Made by a program: the position numbers and the translations under genes. Source: Pseudomonas sp. LS-2 (GTDB lineage Bacteria; Pseudomonadota; Gammaproteobacteria; Pseudomonadales; Pseudomonadaceae). Taken from it: 47,052 nt of DNA. The notes under the pieces are model-generated. The model saw only the letters and a list, made by a program, of their open reading frames with translations, was not told the DNA's origin and did not search any database. Location: the NCBI RefSeq assembly GCF_003605735.1, contig NZ_QXTJ01000039.1:457721-504772 (forward strand), given 5' to 3'. Of the stretch, positions 1-8,758 are shown one piece after another. How positions within the stretch are numbered: the stretch's first letter is position 1; every line of letters starts with the position of its first letter.

Positions 1-3
1 TTC

Positions 4-1539
4 ATGACTACCACGCCTAAACCTCTGGTTCTGATCATCCTGGACGGCTTCGGTCACAGCGACAGCCACGACGGCAATGCGGTCTACGAAGCGAAGATGC
101 CGGTCTTCGATCGCCTCTACAAGACCATGCCCAACGGGCTTATTTCCGGTTCTGGCATGGACGTCGGTCTGCCTGACGGGCAGATGGGCAACTCCGAAGT
201 CGGCCACATGAACCTGGGTGCCGGGCGCGTGGTGTATCAGGATTTCACTCGCGTGACCAAAGCGATCAAGGACGGCGAGTTCTTCGAGAACCAGGCCATT
301 TGCAAGGCAGTGGACCAGGCGGTAGGCAACGGCAAGGCCGTGCACATCATGGGTTTGCTGTCTGACGGTGGCGTCCACAGTCATGAAGATCACCTGGTGG
401 CGATGGTCGAGCTGGCCGCCAAACGCGGCGCGGACAAGATCTATCTGCACGCTTTCCTCGACGGTCGCGACACGCCGCCTCGCAGCGCGCATCAATACCT
501 CGACACCATGGAAAACGCCTACAAGCGTCTGGGCAAGGGCCGCACTGCGACCATCATTGGCCGCTACTTCGCCATGGACCGCGACAACCGCTGGGACCGC
601 GTCGAATCAGCCTACAACCTGATCGTCGACGGCAAATCGGAATTCCAGGCTGACACCGCCAAAGCAGGTGTGGACGCAGCTTACGAGCGTGGCGAGAACG
701 ACGAATTCGTCAAAGCCACCAGCATCGGCGACCAGGTCAAGGTAGAAGACGGCGACGCCGTGGTGTTCATGAACTTCCGCGCCGACCGCGCCCGCGAGCT
801 GACCCGCGTGTTCGTCGAAGACGACTTCAAGGATTTCGCCCGCGCCCGCCAGCCGAAACTGGCCGGCTTCGTGATGCTGACCCAGTATGCAGCGAGCATC
901 CACGCCCCTGCCGCGTTCGTCAAAGGCAGCCTGGACAACGTGCTCGGCGAATACCTGGCGAAAAACGGCAAGACCCAGCTGCGTATCGCCGAAACCGAGA
1001 AGTACGCCCACGTGACCTTCTTCTTCTCCGGTGGCCGTGAAGAGCCGTTCGAAGGTGAAGAGCGCATTCTGATCCCCTCGCCGAAAGTCGCGACCTACGA
1101 CCTGCAGCCGGAAATGAGCGCGCCGGAAGTCACAGACAAGATCGTCGACGCCATTGAAAACCAGCGTTTCGACGTGATCGTCGTCAACTACGCCAACGGC
1201 GACATGGTCGGCCACAGCGGCATCATGGAAGCGGCCGTCAAAGCCGTGGAGTGCCTGGACGTATGCGTGGGTCGCATCACCGAAGCGCTTGAGAAAGTCG
1301 GTGGCGAAGCACTGATCACCGCTGACCACGGCAACGTCGAACAGATGACTGACGAGAAAACCCATCAGCCGCACACCGCCCACACCACAGAGCCTGTGCC
1401 ATTCGTCTACGTCGGCAAGCGTGATCTGAAAGTCCGCGAAGGCGGTGTTCTGGCAGACGTCGCACCGACGATGCTGACGCTGCTGGGCATGGACATTCCG
1501 AAAGAAATGACCGGCACATCGATTCTGGTTGCCAGGTAA
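4..1539 (+). CDS. gpmI: 2,3-bisphosphoglycerate-independent phosphoglycerate mutase
   Basis: This cytosolic glycolytic enzyme interconverts 3-phosphoglycerate and 2-phosphoglycerate using two Mn ions and a phosphoserine intermediate. It has 511 residues, the usual full length. The N-terminal metal-binding Asp sits in LVLIILDGFG (D14), and the catalytic serine is S64 in MGNSEVGHMNLG. The inserted phosphotransferase domain follows, with DGRDTPP near residue 153, and the C-terminal metal site includes TADHGNVEQM. The ATG at 4 lies at the window edge, so its ribosome site cannot be judged, but the N-terminus fits the family. A strong intrinsic terminator follows, so the gene is probably transcribed separately from the envelope genes downstream. 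Confidence 0.97.
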   Translation: MTTTPKPLVLIILDGFGHSDSHDGNAVYEAKMPVFDRLYKTMPNGLISGSGMDVGLPDGQMGNSEVGHMNLGAGRVVYQDFTRVTKAIKDGEFFENQAICKAVDQAVGNGKAVHIMGLLSDGGVHSHEDHLVAMVELAAKRGADKIYLHAFLDGRDTPPRSAHQYLDTMENAYKRLGKGRTATIIGRYFAMDRDNRWDRVESAYNLIVDGKSEFQADTAKAGVDAAYERGENDEFVKATSIGDQVKVEDGDAVVFMNFRADRARELTRVFVEDDFKDFARARQPKLAGFVMLTQYAASIHAPAAFVKGSLDNVLGEYLAKNGKTQLRIAETEKYAHVTFFFSGGREEPFEGEERILIPSPKVATYDLQPEMSAPEVTDKIVDAIENQRFDVIVVNYANGDMVGHSGIMEAAVKAVECLDVCVGRITEALEKVGGEALITADHGNVEQMTDEKTHQPHTAHTTEPVPFVYVGKRDLKVREGGVLADVAPTMLTLLGMDIPKEMTGTSILVAR

Positions 1540-1547
1540 GTCGCAAT

Positions 1548-1583
1548 AAACCGGCCTGTCAGGCTCTGACAGCGCCGGTTTTT
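1548..1583 (+). terminator. Rho-independent terminator after gpmI
   Basis: AAACCGGC-CTGTCAG pairs with CTGACAG-(C)-GCCGGTTT around a 3-nt loop and runs into five T. It begins 9 nt after the gpmI stop codon. Confidence 0.85.
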
Positions 1584-1680
1584 GTATGAAATGTCTGAAA
1601 GCGGCGCCCTATGAGCGTTTTTTTTGCAGCCACCGGCGGGCATACTAAGCCCGTCTTCACTCCTGGTATCGCCCGACCTC

Positions 1681-2991
1681 ATGCTTCGCGCCCTGATCGC
1701 CTTTGCTTTGATTTGTCTGCTCAACCCGGCTTTTGCCGATGATGAGCGCGCACAAACCCAAAAACAGCTGGATGCCACACGTCAGGACATTACTGAACTG
1801 AAGAAGGCGCTGAGCCAACTGCAGGAAGAAAAATCCGGCGTTCAGAAAGACCTTCGCACAACCGAAACCGAAATGGGCAAGCTGGAAAAGCAGGTGGAGG
1901 CCCTGCAAAAAGAACTAAAAAAGAGTGAAACCGAGCTACAACGGCTCGACGTAGAGAAAAAAAAACTCCAGAGCGCACGCGTTGAACAGCAACGCCTGAT
2001 CGCGATACAAGCCCGCGCCGCCTATCAGAGTGGCCGCCAGGAATACCTCAAACTGCTGCTCAACCAGCAGAACCCCGAAAAATTCGCCCGCACGCTCACC
2101 TATTACGATTACGTGAGCAAGGCCCGCCTGGAACAGCTGCGCAGCTTCAACGAGACCCTGCGCCAACTGGCTGAAGTCGAGAAAGACATCGACATGCAGC
2201 AAGCGCAATTGCTGGTGCAGAAAAGCGCTCTGGATGACCAGAAGTCCCAACTCGACACCGTTCGCCAGCAGCGCCAGGTGGCTCTTGCCAAGCTCAATCA
2301 GGACTACAAGGCTCGCGACCAGAAGCTACAAGCTCGCCAGCAGGATCAGGCAGACCTGACTAAAGTCCTGAAGACCATTGAAGAAACCCTCGCACGGCAA
2401 GCCCGGGAAGCCGAAGAGGCGCGTCAGAAGGCACTGCTTGCGCAGCAGGAAGCCGAGAAGCGAGCCCGTGAGCAAGAAGCCCTGGCAAAAAGCCGTGGCA
2501 AGGACGACAGCGACGAAGCCCCGCGCCGGCCTACAAAATCGCCCGGCGCACTGGTTTCCAGCGCCGGTCAGTCCTTTGGAGGGGCTTTTGAGCAGGCAAA
2601 GGGAAAACTTCCCTGGCCTGTCGATGGTCGATTGTTGGCGCGTTTCGGTGAAAGCCGCGGCGACGACGAGCGAACCAAGTGGGACGGCGTGATGATCAGC
2701 GCCGCGGCAGGCAGTCAGGTACACGCTGTGCATGGTGGTCGAGTGGTGTTCGCCGACTGGTTGCGCGGCGCGGGCCTTCTGGTCATTCTCGACCATGGCA
2801 ACGGTTATTTGAGTCTGTATGGTCACAACCAGAGTCTGTTGAAGGAAGCTGGGGACGTCGTAAAAGCCGGGGAAGCGATCGCAACCGTAGGCAACAGTGG
2901 TGGCGGTCAGGACACTCCGGCGCTGTATTTCGCTATTCGTCAGCAGGGTCGCCCTAGTGATCCGGCCCAATGGTGTCGCACTCAAGGATAA
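1681..2991 (+). CDS. EnvC-family murein hydrolase activator with degenerate LytM domain
   Basis: Periplasmic coiled-coil protein that, by family, activates N-acetylmuramyl-L-alanine amidases during septal peptidoglycan splitting. The ATG at 1681 gives 436 residues starting with the signal peptide MLRALIAFALICLLNPAFA. An in-frame TTG 57 nt upstream would bury this signal, so it was not chosen. Residues about 25-270 are Gln/Lys/Glu-rich coiled coil. The C-terminal 120 residues are an M23/LytM fold beginning WPVDGRLLARFG. The usual zinc ligands are not kept: the HxxxD region reads TKWDGVM and the HxH region reads LYFAIR. It is therefore an activator, not an active endopeptidase. It lies 30 nt before ctpA. 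Confidence 0.9.
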   Translation: MLRALIAFALICLLNPAFADDERAQTQKQLDATRQDITELKKALSQLQEEKSGVQKDLRTTETEMGKLEKQVEALQKELKKSETELQRLDVEKKKLQSARVEQQRLIAIQARAAYQSGRQEYLKLLLNQQNPEKFARTLTYYDYVSKARLEQLRSFNETLRQLAEVEKDIDMQQAQLLVQKSALDDQKSQLDTVRQQRQVALAKLNQDYKARDQKLQARQQDQADLTKVLKTIEETLARQAREAEEARQKALLAQQEAEKRAREQEALAKSRGKDDSDEAPRRPTKSPGALVSSAGQSFGGAFEQAKGKLPWPVDGRLLARFGESRGDDERTKWDGVMISAAAGSQVHAVHGGRVVFADWLRGAGLLVILDHGNGYLSLYGHNQSLLKEAGDVVKAGEAIATVGNSGGGQDTPALYFAIRQQGRPSDPAQWCRTQG

Positions 2992-3021
2992 GTCGACGCC
3001 TCACTCAGGAGTTCGTAAGAC

Positions 3022-4353
3022 ATGCTGTTTTCGTCCCGCCTCACCTCGCTGGCCCTGACTATCGCCGTGGTTATCGGCGCTCCTCTTGCGCAGGCTGCCG
3101 GTGCCGCTCCCGCTGCGGCGCCTGCTGCTTCTGCACCTGCCAATGCGGCGAACATCAAGGCGCCGCTGCCGCTCGACGAGCTGCGCACCTTCGCCGAGGT
3201 AATGGACCGGATCAAAGCCGCCTACGTTGAGCCGGTGGATGACAAGACCCTGCTGGAAAACGCCATCAAGGGCATGCTCAGCAACCTTGACCCGCACTCT
3301 GCCTACCTTGGCCCGGAAGACTTCCAGGAGTTGCAGGAAAGCACCAGCGGCGAGTTCGGCGGGCTGGGCATCGAAGTCGGTGTCGAAGACGGCTTTATAA
3401 AGGTGGTCTCGCCGATCGATGACACTCCGGCGTCCAAGGCCGGCATCGAGGCAGGCGATCTGATCGTCAAGATCAACGGTACGCCGACTCAGGGTCAGAC
3501 CATGCAGGAAGCGGTCGACAAGATGCGCGGCAAGATCGGCGAGAAGATCACGCTGACACTGGTGCGCGACGGAGGTAACCCGTTCGACGTGACGCTGGCG
3601 CGCGCGACCATTCAGGTCAAGAGCGTGAAGTCTCAGATGCTGGAGCCGGGCTACGGTTACATCCGCATCACCCAGTTCCAGGTCAAGACCGGTGAAGAGG
3701 TCGGCAAGGCCCTGGCCAAGCTGCGCAAAGACAACGGCAAGAAGATGAACGGCCTGATCCTCGACCTGCGCAACAACCCTGGCGGTGTGTTGCAGGCAGC
3801 GGTCGAAGTCGCCGACCACTTCCTGACCAAGGGCTTGATCGTCTACACCAAGGGCCGCATCGCCAACTCCGAACTGCGCTTCTCGGCAGACCCTGCCGAC
3901 GCCAGCGAAGGCGCGCCTCTGGTGGTGCTGATCAACGGCGGCAGTGCCTCTGCTTCCGAGATCGTCGCCGGCGCCTTGCAGGACCAGAAACGCGGCATCC
4001 TGATGGGCACCGATTCGTTCGGTAAAGGCTCGGTGCAGACTGTTCTGCCGCTGGCGAACGATCGTGCACTGAAGATCACCACCGCGCTGTACTACACGCC
4101 CAATGGCCGTTCGATTCAGGCCCAAGGCATCAACCCGGATATTGAAGTCAAACGCGCCAAGGTCACGACCGAAGCCGACGGCGAGAACTACAAAGAGGCC
4201 GATCTGCTCGGCCACCTAGGCAATGGCAACGGCGGCGCGGACAAACCGACCACCAAATCCAAGGCTGGCAAGGCGCGTCCGCAGGACGACGATTACCAGT
4301 TGAACCAGGCCCTCAGTCTGCTCAAGGGATTGAGTGTCACACGCGGCAATTGA
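3022..4353 (+). CDS. ctpA: S41-family C-terminal processing protease
   Basis: Periplasmic serine protease of the CtpA/Prc type. In Pseudomonas, CtpA with a lipoprotein partner degrades peptidoglycan cross-link endopeptidases. It has 443 residues. The signal peptide runs to about residue 25 and is followed by an Ala/Pro-rich linker. The PDZ domain (about 95-175) contains GGLGIEVGVEDG and the substrate-groove region. The S41 catalytic domain has GGSASASEIVAG with Ser310 and Lys335 in SFGKGSVQT, the 25-residue Ser-Lys spacing of the family. The extreme C-terminus is basic and probably disordered. It lies between the EnvC-like and YibQ-like genes, a conserved pseudomonad envelope cluster. Confidence 0.95.
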   Translation: MLFSSRLTSLALTIAVVIGAPLAQAAGAAPAAAPAASAPANAANIKAPLPLDELRTFAEVMDRIKAAYVEPVDDKTLLENAIKGMLSNLDPHSAYLGPEDFQELQESTSGEFGGLGIEVGVEDGFIKVVSPIDDTPASKAGIEAGDLIVKINGTPTQGQTMQEAVDKMRGKIGEKITLTLVRDGGNPFDVTLARATIQVKSVKSQMLEPGYGYIRITQFQVKTGEEVGKALAKLRKDNGKKMNGLILDLRNNPGGVLQAAVEVADHFLTKGLIVYTKGRIANSELRFSADPADASEGAPLVVLINGGSASASEIVAGALQDQKRGILMGTDSFGKGSVQTVLPLANDRALKITTALYYTPNGRSIQAQGINPDIEVKRAKVTTEADGENYKEADLLGHLGNGNGGADKPTTKSKAGKARPQDDDYQLNQALSLLKGLSVTRGN

Positions 4354-4354
4354 T

Positions 4355-5155
4355 ATGCGCTTCTGGCTGACCGGGCTCGTCTGGGCCCTTGCTGTTTCGA
4401 TGGGTGCCGCACATGCGGCGCCTGCTGAACCCTCCCAAACCGACGGCAAGGCGCCGAAGGCCGCTTACATCAGCCTGATCATCGACGATCTCGGGCAAAC
4501 TCCCGACAGGGACAGCCGCGCATTGGCCCTGCCCGGCCCTGTGACGCTGGCGATCATGCCTGATACCCCGCACGCCACTGATTTCGCCCGCCAGGCTCAC
4601 AAGGCGGGCAAGACCGTGATGCTGCACATGCCGATGGATCCTGCGACCGGGCCGTATGCATGGCGTCCAGATCTGCCGTTGCCCGAGCTTGAGGCGCGCC
4701 TCAACGCGGCGCTGCTGAAAGTGCCGTATGCGGCGGGAATCAACAACCACGAAGGCAGCCGCATGACCGCTGAGCCGGTGGCAATGAGCTGGCTGGTAGG
4801 TGAGTTGCAGCGGCGTCATCTGTTTCTGGTGGACAGCCGTACCAGCGCCAAAACCGTCGCTGCCGCCGAAGCGCAAAAGATCGGGCTCGCCAGCCTGTCG
4901 CGGGATGTGTTTCTGGACGACGATCGCACCCCCGAAGCCATCACCGGCCAGCTACAGGCCGCGATCAAGCTGGCACACAAACAGGGTTCTGCGGTGATGA
5001 TCGGCCATCCCTACCCAGTGACCATGGATGTGCTGGAGCGCGAGCTGCCCAAGCTCAAGGCCCAAGGCATCGACTGGATCGAGTTGCGCCACATGATCAG
5101 CCTTCGCGGCAATCAGGCGATGGCCGGGCATGGGAAGAATGGGGTGTATCGGTAG
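4355..5155 (+). CDS. YibQ-like divergent polysaccharide deacetylase family protein
   Basis: Predicted secreted protein of the divergent polysaccharide deacetylase (DUF610/YibQ) family, whose substrate is not established. The ATG at 4355 follows the ctpA stop by one base and gives 266 residues with the signal peptide MRFWLTGLVWALAVSMGAAHAA. An in-frame ATG 21 nt upstream inside ctpA gives a poorer N-terminus. Family motifs include SLIIDDLGQ near residue 40, LHMPMDP, INNHEGSRMT and FLVDSRTS, which correspond to the NodB-like barrel with acidic and His positions. Its tight coupling to the EnvC-like gene and ctpA suggests a shared role in envelope or peptidoglycan maintenance. Confidence 0.88.
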   Translation: MRFWLTGLVWALAVSMGAAHAAPAEPSQTDGKAPKAAYISLIIDDLGQTPDRDSRALALPGPVTLAIMPDTPHATDFARQAHKAGKTVMLHMPMDPATGPYAWRPDLPLPELEARLNAALLKVPYAAGINNHEGSRMTAEPVAMSWLVGELQRRHLFLVDSRTSAKTVAAAEAQKIGLASLSRDVFLDDDRTPEAITGQLQAAIKLAHKQGSAVMIGHPYPVTMDVLERELPKLKAQGIDWIELRHMISLRGNQAMAGHGKNGVYR

Positions 5156-5173
5156 CCCCCGGCATACACAGTA

Positions 5174-5288
5174 CCTGTAGGAACAGTCCGAGGTTACGAG
5201 AGCCGCGATGAGGCGGGTACATCCAATGCATCGTTTGAGCCCGACACATCGCTTCGCGACCCTCGTAACCTCGGATTGCTCCTACAGG
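5174..5288. repeat. REP-like inverted repeat between convergent genes
   Basis: The arms at 5174-5200 and 5262-5288 read CCTGTAGGAACAGTCCGAGG and its near reverse complement, ending in CTCCTACAGG. The stem lies between two converging genes and could act as a bidirectional 3' boundary. Confidence 0.7.
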
Positions 5289-5320
5289 GGGTGTGCGGTG
5301 TCGAAGCGATCCGGAATGAG

Positions 5321-6103
5321 TTAAAGATACTTCCCAAGAATGCTGTCAACCGTCCCTTCCTTGCGCAGTTGATCCAGCGCGGTCTGCAGCTTTTTCACTA
5401 CCTCGTCCGGGGTGTCCTTGTTCAACGCCAGAAACAGCTCGGCGCTATTGAAGCGCAATACCGTTTTCAAGCCGGTCACGCCTTCCTGGCGCGCCAGGTA
5501 GCGCCCGGCGGGATCGCCCGTGGCCCATAGATCAATCTGCCCGTCGACCAGCTTTCGGGCGTTGTCCTTGTCGCTGAGGACCACGATGGGGTTCATGCCC
5601 TGACGTCCCAGTTCTTCGGCAATGGCGTCGCCTTTGTAGGCACCGATCTTGTACTGCCGCGCCTCTTCCAGTGAGTTCAACTGAATCGGGCTGTCGGCTT
5701 TGGCCAGCATGATCCAGTCGTCCGGGCCGATGGGGCCGACCCATTTGAAGAGTTTCTCGCGCTCAGGCAGTCGCGCGGTGACGAACACGCCGTAACCGGG
5801 CTTCTCGAGAGCGAGTTTGTAGATACGGTCCCAAGGGAATCGCAGGGTCATGTTGTAACCGATGCCGGCGCGCTTGAAGGTTTCGCGCACGATCTCGACA
5901 GCGATGCCCTGGATATTGCTTTCCTGAGCGAAGTTCTTGCCATCGATGGCCATGTTGTAAGGCGGGAAGTTTTCGGTGAGTAGAACGAATGAATAAGCTG
6001 CCGGGGCGGTTGGCTCCTCGACGTTATTCGATTCTGCGGCAACAAGCCCAACGCCCGGAACAGAAACGAACAGTGCAAAAAGTAACGCTGCAAGTTTGAG
6101 CAT
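5321..6103 (-). CDS. Periplasmic solute-binding protein, family 3 (amino-acid type)
   Basis: Predicted periplasmic ligand-binding protein of the SBP_bac_3 family, 260 residues from the ATG at 6103. The N-terminus MLKLAALLFALFVSVPGVGL is a signal peptide. Upstream GGATGGG is an acceptable ribosome site, and an ATG at 6112 is the alternative start. Two-lobe motifs are visible: FPPYNMAIDG at the start of lobe 1, GIAVEIVRETFKRAG, and IGAYKGDAIAEEL in lobe 2. No permease or ATPase gene is adjacent, so it is an orphan binding protein or chemosensory-type receptor. The ligand cannot be read from the sequence. Confidence 0.85.
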   Translation of the reverse strand: MLKLAALLFALFVSVPGVGLVAAESNNVEEPTAPAAYSFVLLTENFPPYNMAIDGKNFAQESNIQGIAVEIVRETFKRAGIGYNMTLRFPWDRIYKLALEKPGYGVFVTARLPEREKLFKWVGPIGPDDWIMLAKADSPIQLNSLEEARQYKIGAYKGDAIAEELGRQGMNPIVVLSDKDNARKLVDGQIDLWATGDPAGRYLARQEGVTGLKTVLRFNSAELFLALNKDTPDEVVKKLQTALDQLRKEGTVDSILGKYL

Positions 6104-6294
6104 AAGACCCATCCAATCCGTGATTGCGCACAGAGTGCAGGCCGTCTGCGCCGTTGTCCAGAACCATAAGCGGGCAACTGAATTTGTGCCCGAAAACAAC
6201 TATGTATGCCCTCGTGCTGATCGTTATCTGACTACCTGCTGGCTTCCTTTCACCGTCAGCCCCTACAGGGCGGCAATAGAACAGCAGGCATCAA

Positions 6295-7812
6295 ATGAAG
6301 CATCACACCCCATTTCGACTCGTCATCGCGATGATCGGCATCATCGCGACCGGACTCACCCAAGCCATGGATTATGGCGAAGGCCGAGCAAACCACTCAG
6401 ACGCTATCGCGCTCGACAATGCAGGAGGGATTCACGCCCATTGGCGGGCGGTCGGTCGCCTGCAAATGACCGACCCGACCAGCCAGTCGCGCTGCACCGC
6501 TGCATTGATCGATTCACGCGACAGAATCAGCGGTTTATCCGGTCCTGCGTATATCCTCACCAGCGGCCACTGCGTGAGCAAGCATAGCCTGAACTTCACG
6601 AACGACCTTCCAGTGACTGGCCACATAGATTTCGACTACTTCCTTGGCAATACGCAGAACACCGAGCGGTACGCGCTCAAGAAGGTCATTCGAGCGACCA
6701 TGCGAGGCACGGATCTGGCGCTGATCGAACTGGACAGCCCTCTGCAAGCGTTACTGGAGAAGGGCATCGAACCGCTGGCACTCAGTGGTCAGGCGCCTGT
6801 TGCCGGAATGGACTTGATGATCGTCGGCGCGCCTTCCGGCCATGAAGAAGCTCCGGGCCTCAGGCTCGCGCTATGCGCTTACCAAGCTCAGGAGGATCTG
6901 GTTGAAGACGTTTACGTCTTTCGCCGCTTCCTCAAGCATCGCTGTGCGGGTGTGGCGGCAGGAAGCTCGGGGAGCCCGGTGCTCGACAGGCAGACGAATC
7001 GGATAGTCGCTGTTCTCAGTACATCGACGACTAACGCCCGAGAAGAAAATCGCTGTCAGGACAATGCACCCTGTGAAATAAAAAACGGGCAACCGGTGTG
7101 GTCGCCCGAGACTCAATATTCCAGTCCGGCCATCGACCTGAAAACCTGTTTCAGTCAGGGGCACTTCAACCCGCTCGACACCGAATGTGTCCTGTACCCG
7201 ACACTGCACATGACCCTGGGGGATACGTATTCCCCGAAAACCTACAGCCGAATCACGCTAGACGAGCAAGGCAACGCCGTGGCGCCCAGGTGGTCATGGC
7301 CTTTTTCACTGGACACGGCTTTGTATCGTTATAAGGCCGCTCGTTCGCCCTCTGCTTGCGAAAGCCCTCACGGCTACAGTGGCGTACTGGATGCGACCCA
7401 AGCGTTGATCGACGAACAATTGCAGGCAGACCCGGGGATGCATCTACTTTGCATCGTTGGGGTGGGTTCTGCGACTCAACCCCCGGAGTGGGCGGTGATG
7501 AACAAGCCCGTCATCGTCGCGATGGAAGTGGTACCGCCAGGCCCGACGCGGATGCCCGAGCTTATGATCGAGCGTTTGACTGAGGGGGGTTATGCGGTGA
7601 GGCCTTATCGTTCCAGGCCCTCACTTTGGGTCTATACGTTCAAATCAGGCGCGCCTGAAACCACGCAATGCGACGACCCGGAGGGCTACACACCTGAGTT
7701 CGGCGATGTCAAAACTATCGACGTGACACAACTTCCGCTGACGCTCTGCAGTCGGGTCTACGACATGTCCAGGCAGGCATCGCTGCCCCGCACAGATTTG
7801 CTACTGCCCTGA
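6295..7812 (+). CDS. Secreted trypsin-like (S1) serine protease with extra C-terminal domain
   Basis: 505 residues with a signal peptide ending near QAMD (residue 25). The chymotrypsin-fold triad is complete: H92 in LTSGHCV, D140 in RGTDLALIEL, and S225 in AGSSGSPVLD. Cysteines around 67/93, 197/220 and 254/261 suggest disulfides, as expected for an exported enzyme. After about residue 290 comes a 210-residue C-terminal region with paired cysteines that I do not recognise; it may bind substrate or surface. The gene stands alone, with the opposite-strand binding protein upstream and the his operon converging from downstream. The substrate is unknown. Confidence 0.85.
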   Translation: MKHHTPFRLVIAMIGIIATGLTQAMDYGEGRANHSDAIALDNAGGIHAHWRAVGRLQMTDPTSQSRCTAALIDSRDRISGLSGPAYILTSGHCVSKHSLNFTNDLPVTGHIDFDYFLGNTQNTERYALKKVIRATMRGTDLALIELDSPLQALLEKGIEPLALSGQAPVAGMDLMIVGAPSGHEEAPGLRLALCAYQAQEDLVEDVYVFRRFLKHRCAGVAAGSSGSPVLDRQTNRIVAVLSTSTTNAREENRCQDNAPCEIKNGQPVWSPETQYSSPAIDLKTCFSQGHFNPLDTECVLYPTLHMTLGDTYSPKTYSRITLDEQGNAVAPRWSWPFSLDTALYRYKAARSPSACESPHGYSGVLDATQALIDEQLQADPGMHLLCIVGVGSATQPPEWAVMNKPVIVAMEVVPPGPTRMPELMIERLTEGGYAVRPYRSRPSLWVYTFKSGAPETTQCDDPEGYTPEFGDVKTIDVTQLPLTLCSRVYDMSRQASLPRTDLLLP

Positions 7813-7820
7813 CGGCATGC

Positions 7821-7857
7821 TGAGTCAATACGCCAACCGAAGCGGCGCATTGACTCA
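7821..7857. terminator. Hairpin between convergent protease gene and hisF
   Basis: TGAGTCAATACGCC (7821-7834) pairs exactly with GGCGCATTGACTCA (7844-7857) around a 9-nt loop. It lies between two converging stop codons. There is no strong T-run on either side, so termination efficiency is uncertain. Confidence 0.55.
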
Positions 7858-7868
7858 TCCGCTGTGCA

Positions 7869-8639
7869 TTAGCGAACCACAATCCCTTGCCTTGCCATGA
7901 ACGCCTTGGCTTCCGGCACGGTGTATTCGCCGAAGTGGAAAATACTCGCGGCCAGTACAGCACTCGCGTGGCCTTCAATCACACCATCGGCCAGATGCTG
8001 CAGATTGCCGACGCCGCCGGAAGCGATCACCGGAATGCCCAGCGCATCGCTGATTGCACGGGTCACACCCAGATCGAAGCCGTTCTTCATGCCGTCCTGA
8101 TCCATGCTGGTCAGCAGAATCTCGCCGGCACCCAGGCCTTCCATCTTCTTCGCCCACACCACTGCGTCCAGGCCCGTTGGCTTGCGACCGCCGTGGGTGA
8201 AGATCTCCCAACGCGGCTCTTCGCCCGGGCCGGATACCTTCTTGGCGTCGATGGCGACGACGATGCACTGCGAGCCGAAACGCGCAGCCGCTTCACCGAC
8301 GAACTCAGGGTTGAAAACCGCAGCGGTGTTGATCGAAACCTTGTCGGCACCGGCGTTGAGCAGGTTGCGAATGTCCTGCACCGTACGCACGCCACCGCCC
8401 ACGGTCAGCGGGATGAACACCTGACTGGCCATGCGCTCGACGGTGTGCAGCGTGGTGTCACGGCCATCGACGCTGGCCGTGATGTCCAGAAAGGTGATCT
8501 CGTCGGCACCCTGCTCGTCGTAACGACGGGCGATTTCCACCGGATCGCCAGCGTCGCGGATGTTCTCGAACTTCACGCCCTTGACCACGCGACCGTTGTC
8601 GACGTCCAGGCAAGGGATGATGCGTTTGGCGAGAGCCAT
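7869..8639 (-). CDS. hisF: Imidazole glycerol phosphate synthase cyclase subunit
   Basis: Cyclase half of the HisH-HisF complex. It uses ammonia delivered from HisH to convert PRFAR to imidazole glycerol phosphate and AICAR. The protein is 256 residues, a full (beta/alpha)8 barrel. The two catalytic aspartates lie in KRIIPCLDVDNGRVVKG (D12) and IVVAIDAKK, and phosphate-binding loops appear as VGGGVRT and IASGGVGN. It is the last gene of the his group here. A 119-nt spacer containing a REP element separates it from hisA, unlike the tight spacing elsewhere in the group, so its expression may differ somewhat. Confidence 0.97.
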   Translation of the reverse strand: MALAKRIIPCLDVDNGRVVKGVKFENIRDAGDPVEIARRYDEQGADEITFLDITASVDGRDTTLHTVERMASQVFIPLTVGGGVRTVQDIRNLLNAGADKVSINTAAVFNPEFVGEAAARFGSQCIVVAIDAKKVSGPGEEPRWEIFTHGGRKPTGLDAVVWAKKMEGLGAGEILLTSMDQDGMKNGFDLGVTRAISDALGIPVIASGGVGNLQHLADGVIEGHASAVLAASIFHFGEYTVPEAKAFMARQGIVVR

Positions 8640-8666
8640 GGCCTAATCTCCGAAAGTTTAAGCACT

Positions 8667-8755
8667 GCAAGAGCGCGCTTGCCCGCGATGAGGCCAGTAC
8701 ATCCGACAGGTAGTTGTCGGGGAATACGGACAATCGCGGGCAAGCGCGCTCCTAC
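8667..8755. repeat. REP element (GCGCGCTTGCCCGCGA type) between hisA and hisF
   Basis: Inverted arms 8667-8689 and 8733-8755 contain GAGCGCGCTTGCCCGCGAT and its complement, with the GTAGGAGC end seen in other copies of this class in the window. It is positioned inside the his operon. Confidence 0.8.
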
Positions 8756-8758
8756 AAG

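Noticed and set aside
607..1383. Long open frame on the minus strand inside gpmI (258 codons)
   Set aside because: It is the antisense shadow of a highly conserved gene and has no ribosome site or family resemblance.
3001..4215. 404-codon minus-strand frame inside ctpA
   Set aside because: It is a shadow produced by GC-rich codon use of ctpA; His/Asp/Val-rich translation is typical of antisense frames.
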